Below are positions 1 through 6,137 of a stretch of 6,596 bases of DNA, in pieces. Below the pieces are notes generated by a model, which saw only the letters and a list, made by a program, of their open reading frames with translations, made no database searches and was not told where the DNA came from. The translations under genes and the position numbers were made by a program. Every line of letters begins with the position of its first letter. Position 1 is the first letter of the stretch. Source of the DNA: an uncultured Caryophanales bacterium (GTDB taxonomy: Bacteria > Bacillota_I > Bacilli_A > RFN20 > CAG-826); assembly GCA_946183335.1 (NCBI GenBank), contig CAMGZN010000055.1:1-6596 (forward strand), written 5' to 3'.

Positions 1-396
1 AAGAAACATCAATTCGATACCAAGATGGCTATTATCGGCGCGATTGAAGCTACACTATTCACACTAGCCACTGTCGCTTATGTAGTAACAAGCGCTATCC
101 TTGGTTGGTGGCATATCATGTGGATTGTCTTCTTCATCCCAGAAATCATTTGTTCTATTGCTAGAGCAATTGTGAAGAGAAACGCTAATCACTTCAATAT
201 GGCCTTTACCGCTATATTCACATTCTTCTTAGTGTGTTTCACATTACCAGTGGCTCTTGGTACATATGGTAACCCAATGTTATGGCATCCAATGTGGGTC
301 GTGTTCTTAGCGATTCCTGCTTATCACTCTGTTGTGGGTGCAATTAACAAAGTCTTAGGCAAAAAGGGCGAAGATGAAGAAAACGAAAAAGAATAG
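1..396 (+). CDS. C-terminal part of a multi-helix membrane protein, 5'-truncated
   Basis: The frame is open from base 1 to the TAG at 394-396 (131 codons). The first ATG is at 25, but the bases before it hold no ribosome binding site and the frame stays open upstream, so the real start probably lies outside the window. The visible part has about four hydrophobic helices and a charged tail (GEDEENEKE). It consists of two similar halves, each a hydrophobic helix followed by a WH-x-MW-[IV]VF-xx-IP motif (bases 109-141 and 283-318). From general knowledge, similar W-H-P-x-W-x-V-F-x-x-I-P tails occur as membrane ends of XRE-type helix-turn-helix regulators in Firmicutes. That suggests the missing N-terminus could be a DNA-binding domain, but this is inference. 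A small stand-alone membrane protein starting just upstream is the alternative. It is followed by a hairpin terminator shared with the convergent downstream gene. Coding status is fairly sure; identity is weak. Confidence 0.75.
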   Translation, partial: KKHQFDTKMAIIGAIEATLFTLATVAYVVTSAILGWWHIMWIVFFIPEIICSIARAIVKRNANHFNMAFTAIFTFFLVCFTLPVALGTYGNPMLWHPMWVVFLAIPAYHSVVGAINKVLGKKGEDEENEKE

Positions 397-414
397 ATAA
401 ATCCTTTCCAAAAT

Positions 415-448
415 AAAAATTCACCAGCAAATCGCGGGTGAATTTTTT
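415..448. terminator. Bidirectional intrinsic terminator between convergent genes
   Basis: The arms AAAAATTCACC (415-425) and GGTGAATTTTT (437-447) are perfectly complementary. The 11-base loop can pair two further GC pairs (427-428 with 434-435). A T run follows on the plus strand (443-448). On the minus strand the continuation reads as a T-rich tract (complement of 411-419). It lies 19 bases after the stop of the upstream plus-strand gene and 16 bases past the stop of the minus-strand gene, so it can end both transcripts. Confidence 0.85.
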
Positions 449-463
449 AATTAATAATACGAA

Positions 464-1021
464 TTAATGTTCGTGGTGGTGGTGACCTTCTAAACCAGAG
501 TTATCTTGGAAGAGGAATCCTTCACCATGAACATAGGTCAGAGTAATAATTAAAGCAGTCATTAAGACGGCTAAGACAATAAAGCAAATAAAATATTTAT
601 TCATTGCTTCTGATTTGGCAAGGTGAAAGGAAAGAATTCCTCCCGCTGTTAAACAAACAATAAATAAAGGAATATCGATAAATAACTTTGAAACAATCGT
701 GAAGCTTTGTGTAAAAGCAAAACCAGTAATTGTTAAGCAAACGGAGAAGAGGCCACCAACAACAAATGCGCCAAAATATTTCTTATCCTTTTTCATGATT
801 GCTAGAACAATTCCAGCAACTAACATTGGATACCAGATCATCTTCATGTGTTCCCAACTACATTCGTTAATCGGAAAAATCACACCAAGAATTTTAACAA
901 CTGTCTCATTTGGGATATAAGTTGTTACAAAATGCATGGCTGAGCCAACTAAAATGACAATCGTAATTGTGACGATTTGTGTGAGGTGATCCTTAAACCA
1001 ATTTTTAAATTTTTCTTTCAT
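464..1021 (-). CDS. DUF6512-type integral membrane protein with His-rich C-terminus
   Basis: This 185-residue protein is predicted to cross the membrane about five times (roughly residues 14-35, 62-77, 84-105, 113-133 and 143-163). The conserved-looking stretch FPINECSWEHMKMIWYPM (residues 49-66) resembles the F-P-[VI]-N-E-S-x-W-E-H-L-K-L signature of the DUF6512 family as I remember it. H30 in the first helix and the FLFQDNSG stretch near the C-terminus (residues 169-176) also fit that family. The family has no established function that I know of. The tail ends GHHHHEH (residues 179-185), which could bind a metal ion; this is inference. The start is well supported: GGAGG lies 7-8 bases before the ATG. 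The gene is divergent from the nuclease gene, convergent with the gene at the left edge, and appears monocistronic. Family assignment is from recalled motifs, not a search. Confidence 0.85.
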   Translation of the reverse strand: MKEKFKNWFKDHLTQIVTITIVILVGSAMHFVTTYIPNETVVKILGVIFPINECSWEHMKMIWYPMLVAGIVLAIMKKDKKYFGAFVVGGLFSVCLTITGFAFTQSFTIVSKLFIDIPLFIVCLTAGGILSFHLAKSEAMNKYFICFIVLAVLMTALIITLTYVHGEGFLFQDNSGLEGHHHHEH

Positions 1022-1027
1022 AAATTA

Positions 1028-1033
1028 GCCTCC
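1028..1033 (-). promoter_or_regulatory. Ribosome binding site of the DUF6512-type gene
   Basis: The minus strand reads GGAGGC here, followed by TAATTT and the ATG at 1021-1019. This is a strong Shine-Dalgarno match at normal spacing and fixes the start codon. Confidence 0.85.
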
Positions 1034-1056
1034 AAACCTATTTAGCCGTGGTTTTT

Positions 1057-1096
1057 ATATTATTATTTCACATTATTTTGGTTAGATTTGTCTAAC
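1057..1096 (-). promoter_or_regulatory. Weak promoter candidate of the DUF6512-type gene
   Basis: The minus strand has a -10-like TAATAT (1062-1057) in an AT-rich run, about 36 bases before the start codon. At 17-base spacing the -35 position (1085-1080) reads CTAACC, far from consensus, and it overlaps the left arm of the palindrome at 1081-1096. A poor -35 covered by a palindrome would fit a regulated promoter, but the call rests on one hexamer in AT-rich DNA. Confidence 0.3.
1081..1096. repeat. Operator-like perfect inverted repeat 1
   Basis: GTTAGA-tttg-TCTAAC: two perfect 6-base arms around a 4-base spacer. It lies in the divergent junction, about 60-75 bases before the DUF6512-type start codon and about 90 bases upstream of the predicted nuclease transcription start. 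No T run follows, so it is not a terminator. Its size and symmetry suit a dimeric repressor or activator site; the regulator is unknown. Confidence 0.5.
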
Positions 1097-1107
1097 ATTT
1101 GAGTTTG

Positions 1108-1124
1108 TATCTACTTTGTAGATA
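1108..1124. repeat. Operator-like perfect inverted repeat 2
   Basis: TATCTAC-ttt-GTAGATA: two perfect 7-base arms around a 3-base spacer, ending 20 bases before the nuclease -35 hexamer. The CTAC/GTAG core faintly recalls BlaI/MecI/CopY-type operators (TACAnnTGTA), but the centre is different, so I do not assign it to that family. Confidence 0.55.
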
Positions 1125-1144
1125 AAATATTTTTCTTTTTTGTG

Positions 1145-1174
1145 CTTACACGCGTTAAAAATATCTTTTATAAT
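1145..1174 (+). promoter_or_regulatory. Sigma-70-type promoter of the nuclease gene
   Basis: A perfect TATAAT -10 lies at 1169-1174, with CTTACA (4 of 6 matches to TTGACA) at 1145-1150 and an 18-base spacer. Transcription should begin near 1181, giving a leader of about 60 bases before the ATG at 1243. That leader would be only about 10 bases long for the upstream ATG at 1192. Confidence 0.65.
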
Positions 1175-1188
1175 GTAATTTCAATTAC
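1175..1188. repeat. Perfect inverted repeat over the predicted transcription start
   Basis: GTAATT-tc-AATTAC: 6-base arms and a 2-base spacer, starting directly after the -10 hexamer and covering the predicted +1. A repressor bound here would block initiation. It is AT-rich, so chance symmetry is possible. Confidence 0.4.
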
Positions 1189-1229
1189 TTAATGTTGTTC
1201 TTAGTGATTGATACAAGAGAAATATTTCC

Positions 1230-1234
1230 GAGGT
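1230..1234 (+). promoter_or_regulatory. Ribosome binding site that decides the nuclease start
   Basis: GAGGT lies 8 bases before the ATG at 1243. The in-frame ATG at 1192 has no purine-rich site before it and lies almost on the predicted transcription start. Starting at 1243 also puts a normal signal peptide (MKKKLAYLLTAAAA) at the N-terminus, so 1243 is preferred. Confidence 0.8.
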
Positions 1235-1242
1235 CTCTCACT

Positions 1243-4200
1243 ATGAAAAAGAAACTAGCCTACTTACTAACTGCAGCAGCAGCGATGGTTTTAACAACCG
1301 CAGGTGTTGTTGGAGCAAAAGTCTCATCTAAAGAAGTTGAACCGACTTTTGCGACATACACTAATGGTGACGCATCAACTTATTACAATGGCATTAGTAC
1401 AACTGCTACAGGAAATACTCTTTTAACTGCGCTAAGAACATTAAACTTAAATAAACGTCAATCTACAGTTGGTTATTCATCAATGGGTACTACTACCTCT
1501 GGCCAATTTAAATATACCGACTATGACCCAAACTATGTTCAATACGATAATAACGGTCAACCATATGGAACCCGCATTTCATCGTTCTATACTTATACCT
1601 CTGCTACTGGATGGAACCGTGAGCACGTTTGGCCAAACAGCCATGGTGGTGGTTCTAAGGGAAGTGCTGGATCCCCATATCCAGATGCAGACATTCACAT
1701 GCCACGTCCAACAATTTCATCTGAAAACTCATCTCGTGGTAACTCTTACTTTGTTGAAGGAATGAACCATTCATCCAATGGATGGGATCCATATACAGCC
1801 GGATATAGCGAAGAATCTCGTGGTGAAGCTGCACGAATTACCTTCTATTGCATGACTGTTAACAGCAAACTTTCCATTGCACCAAACAATACTGCTCCAA
1901 GCGGAACAGACCCAATTACTGGTAACTCTTATTCCAGTGGTACAACAATGGGCAATCTTGAAACACTTTTAAAGTGGAACATTAATTATCCAGTCACTCA
2001 ACGCGAAAAGAATCGTAACGAAGGTGCTGAATATCTCCAAGGAAACCGTAATGCATTCGTTGATCACCCAGAATACGCTTGCCGTATTTGGGGTAGTGTA
2101 AATAGTACTACACAAAGCTTATGTAATAGCGCTCAATGGACCGAGGCTGATAAAACTGCTCAAACCTATGTTTATTCAAATGGTAGTTATTCAACTGCAA
2201 CCAACGAATATACTATCTCTGCTGGTGACGCCATTACATTTGGGAACTATATTGATGGAAACAAAGTTGATACAGGAACATCCTGGACACTCTATAACGA
2301 AGATAAGACATCAGTGTTCAGTGGAAGTTCTTATGCTACATCTCAAGCCAACAACAACGTCAAAATCACGACAAGTTCTGGCGTAGAAGAAACTTTTTAT
2401 CTAAAATCTGTTTATTCATATACAGATTCTAATAATACTGCCAAAACTGCTGAATTCTGGTTAAAGATTTATGTTTCTACTTCTTCTGCTTCTGGTACAG
2501 GAGCTCCAGAAGGGTCTGGATCAATGAGTACTGAAGACTACATTTTAGTTACCTCAGTGTCTGAAGTAGCAAACGGAGATAAAGTTGTCCTAACAATGGA
2601 TCATAGCCGTGAAGAAGTTTATGGTGTGACCGGATGGAATAACTCTAACGACGCGACTGTTTCCAACTCTAATTCAAATTGGAAGGAATTTGTTGTCGAA
2701 AGTAAATCAACAACTGGTTTCAAACTGAAAGATACAACAGCTGATTCCTATGTTGCTTCCCCGACTGGCAACCACTTTAAATACGATTCTAGTGGTGGAA
2801 CTGTCAGTCCAGCAAGTGATGGTAAGTTCGTCTGTAATAACCGTTATCTGTGCAAAAATGGAACTAATTACAGATGTTATACATCTGTTGGTTCATATAT
2901 ACCTTTCTATATTTATAAGGTAAATACTGCTGCGACAAAAACACTTTCAAGTATTTCTGTTGCAACCGCTCCAACAAAAACAACCTATTCTGCTGGTGAA
3001 AGTTTTGCTCCTGCTGGGTTAGTAATTAATCGTTATTTCTCTGATTCAACAAATGATACCTATACATATGAAGGTCACTCATCTGAGTTTAGTTTCAGCC
3101 CAAATACTGCGACAGCCTTAACTGTGAGCAATACTTCCGTAACCATTAGTTATGGTGGAAAGTCATGCACGCAAGCTATTACTGTTAACGCTGCTCAAAA
3201 GACATTATCAAGTATTACTTTAAGTGGCACTCAAACAACTACATTTGAAGTTGGTGCTTCATTCACCTTTGGTGGTACAGTTACTGCTCACTATAGTGAT
3301 AACTCAACTGCTGATGTAACAGCTTTATGTACTTATACAGGCTATGACATGTCAGTTGCTGGTAATTACACAGTCACTGTTACATACAACGACAATGTAA
3401 CCGTGAAGACCGCGACTTACTCAATTACTGTCCAAGAATCTGGAGGTTCAGGTGGAGGAGGAACAGCAGAGTCAACTGTTTCATTTGTTGCCGGAACCGA
3501 TGTTGGATCAAGCAGCGGACAAAACGAAGATACTATTACGAAAAATGGTATTTCAATATACTGTAGCAGTTGGAGAAATAATGATTCTCCTTATCGAATT
3601 TACTCAAAAGCTTTAGTAATTAGTTCGACTGTTGGAGATATTATTGGAATTGAACTTAATATGAATGGTTCTTACTATTCATCATTATTTAGTTTAACTG
3701 ATGGTGGTGGATCATATAGCTCGAGTTCAAGTAGTAAAGGAGTTTGGACTGGTGAGTCGAGCTCTATAACACTGACACCTTCATCACAAGCAAGATGTAA
3801 TTCTATTAATGTTACGTATTCTGATCCATCGGCAGTATCGAAAGAGCTTTCTTACATAACTATTTCTGGATATAAGTCAGAATTTGCTGTAAATTCCTCG
3901 TTCTCGTTTGGCGGAACTGTTACAGCGTATTATGATAACGAGACTAGTGCAGATGTAACAAGTTCAGCAACATTTACTGGTTACAATATGTCATCTCTTG
4001 GTTCACAAACAGTAACAGTCACATATACGGAAGGCGAGGTAACTAAATCAGCTTCGTATTCTATTACCGTGGCAAAATTAAACCCTATTCAGGAGATTTA
4101 TAGTAAATCATCTGGTGCTAGTGTTGATGTCTACGGCTACTATGTTGGTTTCTTGGATGGTACCGGCCCAGTCATTATGGATGGTGCGTATGGTATTGTT

Positions 4201-5106
4201 GTATATAGTAAATCCGCTGATGTTTCATCATATACTGCTAATGAAACAATTTTGCATGTAACTGGTTCCGTATCCATTTTTAATGGCTTATACGAAATTG
4301 CTTCTCCATCAATTTCTGTTGCTAGTGGTTCATATACTGCCCCAGATACTCCAATTGTATATGCGACTAAAGGCAATGAAACTGCTGATATGGCGTCAAG
4401 GCTTACTACTTTGACCGGTATACCAGCAATGGCCAGTGGAGATTTCCCAAGTTCGGCAGGAAGTACTGATATTACCTTAAATTTTGACATAGGTGGAAGC
4501 TCAACAGTTAAAGTTTTCTATAAGAAAGCCGCACAAACAGCTGATGCTGATGCGTTTGCTGCCATGAAATCCGCCGTCAATAATTCAACAAGTATTACAA
4601 TTAAAGGATTTACTGGTTGGTATAACGGGTTCCAGGTTCAAATGAATGGTATTATTGAAGCTGCTGCTTCTTATACTGCCGAACAATTCTGTTCATATTT
4701 ATTAAGCGAAACTGATGCTGTTTGTTCGGGATGGACATATGGTAAGAATAATCATGATGCTTTAGTTACTGTTTGGAATAAACTTTCTAGCCCAACAGAT
4801 GCAACTCAAAAATCATACCCATTCTTACCAAGTGATCAAAAAGAAGTCTTGGAAGATGTTGTTGCTAACGAAAAAGGTAATACAATGCAACAAGCGATGG
4901 CTCGATATGAATACCTTGTCTGGAGATATAACCTTGAGCAATTCATTTCTGGTCGTCCAGAGATTACTCCACTCGGACAGTACTCTCCAATTGCTTCGGT
5001 GTTTAGTGAATCATCGCTTCCACTAACAATTACGATTATTGTTGGCGTTGTTGCTCTCTCTGCTTTAGGCGGATACATCTTCATCCATAAACGCAAAGAA
5101 AGTTAA
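1243..5106 (+). CDS. Secreted, membrane-anchored multidomain endonuclease I-type nuclease
   Basis: This 1287-residue exported protein should cut nucleic acid outside the cell. Order from the chosen start: signal peptide (1-25); endonuclease I domain (about 37-284) with the His-Me finger signature NREHVWPNSHGG (R126, E127, H128) and ADIHMPRPT followed by ENSSRGN (N162, R165, N167). In this family the His is the general base and the Glu and Asn bind Mg, so the active site looks intact. Next come a beta-rich segment (305-412), a YILVTS...IPFYIYK module (428-562), Big_3-type Ig-like domains (567-650, 653-731), a Gly-Ser linker, a DTITKNGIS...NVTYSD beta module (743-862), a third Big_3-like domain (867-943), an OB-fold-like region (947-1144), a C-terminal helical module with two Cys (1143-1238), a membrane helix (1260-1281) and the tail HKRKES. 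There is no LPXTG motif, so it is held by the membrane helix rather than by sortase. The gene is monocistronic, with its own promoter and terminator. Nuclease identity is firm; names of the later modules are from pattern recognition only. Confidence 0.92.
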   Translation: MKKKLAYLLTAAAAMVLTTAGVVGAKVSSKEVEPTFATYTNGDASTYYNGISTTATGNTLLTALRTLNLNKRQSTVGYSSMGTTTSGQFKYTDYDPNYVQYDNNGQPYGTRISSFYTYTSATGWNREHVWPNSHGGGSKGSAGSPYPDADIHMPRPTISSENSSRGNSYFVEGMNHSSNGWDPYTAGYSEESRGEAARITFYCMTVNSKLSIAPNNTAPSGTDPITGNSYSSGTTMGNLETLLKWNINYPVTQREKNRNEGAEYLQGNRNAFVDHPEYACRIWGSVNSTTQSLCNSAQWTEADKTAQTYVYSNGSYSTATNEYTISAGDAITFGNYIDGNKVDTGTSWTLYNEDKTSVFSGSSYATSQANNNVKITTSSGVEETFYLKSVYSYTDSNNTAKTAEFWLKIYVSTSSASGTGAPEGSGSMSTEDYILVTSVSEVANGDKVVLTMDHSREEVYGVTGWNNSNDATVSNSNSNWKEFVVESKSTTGFKLKDTTADSYVASPTGNHFKYDSSGGTVSPASDGKFVCNNRYLCKNGTNYRCYTSVGSYIPFYIYKVNTAATKTLSSISVATAPTKTTYSAGESFAPAGLVINRYFSDSTNDTYTYEGHSSEFSFSPNTATALTVSNTSVTISYGGKSCTQAITVNAAQKTLSSITLSGTQTTTFEVGASFTFGGTVTAHYSDNSTADVTALCTYTGYDMSVAGNYTVTVTYNDNVTVKTATYSITVQESGGSGGGGTAESTVSFVAGTDVGSSSGQNEDTITKNGISIYCSSWRNNDSPYRIYSKALVISSTVGDIIGIELNMNGSYYSSLFSLTDGGGSYSSSSSSKGVWTGESSSITLTPSSQARCNSINVTYSDPSAVSKELSYITISGYKSEFAVNSSFSFGGTVTAYYDNETSADVTSSATFTGYNMSSLGSQTVTVTYTEGEVTKSASYSITVAKLNPIQEIYSKSSGASVDVYGYYVGFLDGTGPVIMDGAYGIVVYSKSADVSSYTANETILHVTGSVSIFNGLYEIASPSISVASGSYTAPDTPIVYATKGNETADMASRLTTLTGIPAMASGDFPSSAGSTDITLNFDIGGSSTVKVFYKKAAQTADADAFAAMKSAVNNSTSITIKGFTGWYNGFQVQMNGIIEAAASYTAEQFCSYLLSETDAVCSGWTYGKNNHDALVTVWNKLSSPTDATQKSYPFLPSDQKEVLEDVVANEKGNTMQQAMARYEYLVWRYNLEQFISGRPEITPLGQYSPIASVFSESSLPLTITIIVGVVALSALGGYIFIHKRKES

Positions 5107-5123
5107 TCAAATTCTGGTTAATT

Positions 5124-5154
5124 AAAAAATCTCGTCAATTCGGCGAGATTTTTT
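5124..5154. terminator. Bidirectional intrinsic terminator after the nuclease gene
   Basis: The arms AAAAAATCTCG (5124-5134) and CGAGATTTTTT (5144-5154) are perfectly complementary around a 9-base loop. The stem can extend by a wobble pair (5135/5143) and a C-G pair (5136/5142). A-runs on one side and T-runs on the other give a U tail in either direction. It starts 17 bases after the nuclease stop and lies 28 bases beyond the stop of the convergent GH114 gene, so it can serve both. Confidence 0.88.
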
Positions 5155-5181
5155 GTTTTATCCAAGAATTGCTGGATATTT

Positions 5182-6036
5182 TTAGACTTTTAATTCAACG
5201 TTTTCTGAGATGTAATAGTGGTAATTTAACTCATCACAATACTCTTGAATTTCTTTCTTGAGTGTAGCGTCCTTTGTGTACTCAATGAAGAGAACATCGC
5301 CCTTATATCTCATAAATTCAACAATGCTTAATAGATATTCTTTTTCTCCAGCATCTTGTCGTCCGAAAACATTATTTTCATAGTCTTCAATTTTTGAAAA
5401 AACCGTTTCCTGAGCATAGACATTAATTTTGTTGATCTCGTTACGATTTTCACTATGCATTCTGTCTAATAAATCTGTTCCTGAATTAATCATTAATTTC
5501 ATTCCAGTGGAGGAGAGATCATTAAGCATCTTTAAACATCCTTGATAGATGTCTTCTTTATTAATGTCACTTCCTTGATATTCTTCAGTGGCAATATAAT
5601 AGACATCAAAGTTATCCATGAAAATACCATCAGCGCCTAATTCCTTAAGTCGATTCGCTTCACTAAGAATATGTTCCTGCCAAGACGATTTAGATACATC
5701 AACCCATCTTTCATCCGGCCAATTCTCATAATCCATAAATGTTAAGTCTTTATATGCTTCATAATATGATCGATATTTCTCTAGAGATCCTACTGAAAGA
5801 TATGCATAAATTGTGCATTCGTTCTCTTTTAACGAAGAAATAGCGTTACTAGAAAAGTTATCTAGATCAATCGCGACATTTGGATATTTCTTAATTTTAC
5901 TTAGCGAAGATGAATCACAACCAAGAAAAACACCATATTTCAATGGAGCTTGGTATTCTCTAGATTTCTTTTTAGAAGAACCGCATCCAGATAAAAATAA
6001 AATCATCATTAAAGGAACTATAAAATATCGTTTCAT
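5182..6036 (-). CDS. GH114-type lipoprotein, putative endo-alpha-1,4-polygalactosaminidase
   Basis: This 284-residue lipoprotein has signal sequence MKRYFIVPLMMILFLSGC with lipobox L15-S-G-C18, so it should be lipid-anchored outside the cell membrane. The rest matches the GH114 / TM1410-type (beta/alpha)8 hydrolase pattern: AYLSVGSLEKYR (78-89), NWPDERWVDVS (105-115), GADGIFMDNFDVY (134-146), MINSG (182-186), YAQET (207-211) and FIEYTKD (250-256). Characterised GH114 enzymes cleave alpha-1,4-linked galactosamine polymers and use an Asp and a Glu; D141 and E210 are my candidates by motif position. Length is normal for the family plus a lipoprotein leader. The start is bounded by an in-frame TAA two codons upstream, and no clear Shine-Dalgarno precedes it, so translation may be weak. 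It faces the nuclease gene across a shared terminator and is divergent from rhuM. The exact substrate is not shown by sequence. Confidence 0.88.
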   Translation of the reverse strand: MKRYFIVPLMMILFLSGCGSSKKKSREYQAPLKYGVFLGCDSSSLSKIKKYPNVAIDLDNFSSNAISSLKENECTIYAYLSVGSLEKYRSYYEAYKDLTFMDYENWPDERWVDVSKSSWQEHILSEANRLKELGADGIFMDNFDVYYIATEEYQGSDINKEDIYQGCLKMLNDLSSTGMKLMINSGTDLLDRMHSENRNEINKINVYAQETVFSKIEDYENNVFGRQDAGEKEYLLSIVEFMRYKGDVLFIEYTKDATLKKEIQEYCDELNYHYYISENVELKV

Positions 6037-6058
6037 TGTACGTTATTCTACCACAAAA

Positions 6059-6137
6059 ATATTTTGCTTAAATTAATATTATTATTCTACCAAGTATATA
6101 TATCTGCCAATTAATAATATTAATTGAAGCAACATAT
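6059..6137. repeat. Long imperfect inverted repeat in the divergent promoter region
   Basis: The arms 6059-6084 and 6112-6137 pair at 24 of 26 positions (mismatches 6063/6133 and 6070/6126), around a 27-base centre (6085-6111). The inner 14 pairs are perfect and AT-only. It spans the region from just before the GH114 start codon to 11 bases before the rhuM -35. No coding frame or T-run pattern explains it. It could form a DNA cruciform, hold paired operators, or be a relic of a small palindromic element. Confidence 0.6.
6081..6110 (-). promoter_or_regulatory. Probable promoter of the GH114 gene
   Basis: On the minus strand TTGGCA (6110-6105) is a 5-of-6 -35 hexamer. Candidate -10 hexamers are AATAAT (6086-6081, 18-base spacer) or TAGAAT (6089-6084, 15-base spacer). 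The -35 and the seven bases after it match the rhuM promoter in the opposite direction. The leader would be roughly 40 bases long. Confidence 0.45.

Noticed and set aside
699..920. Plus-strand open frame inside the DUF6512-type gene
   Set aside because: It is antisense to a protein with a good ribosome binding site and family motifs, has no binding site of its own and no recognisable protein pattern.
1108..1124. BlaI/MecI/CopY operator
   Set aside because: The CTAC/GTAG symmetry is similar, but the TACAnnTGTA core is absent and no such regulator gene is seen in the window.
4140..4490. Minus-strand open frame of 116 codons inside the nuclease gene
   Set aside because: It is antisense to the OB-fold-like region and has no visible ribosome binding site or domain. 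The nuclease frame explains this stretch.
4977..5103. LPXTG-type sortase signal at the nuclease C-terminus
   Set aside because: The helix and basic tail fit, but no LPXTG-like pentapeptide precedes the helix; the nearby LGQYSPIAS does not match.
5813..6076. Plus-strand open frame overlapping the start of the GH114 gene
   Set aside because: It is antisense to the lipoprotein signal and N-terminus. Its own product shows no signal peptide or family motif.
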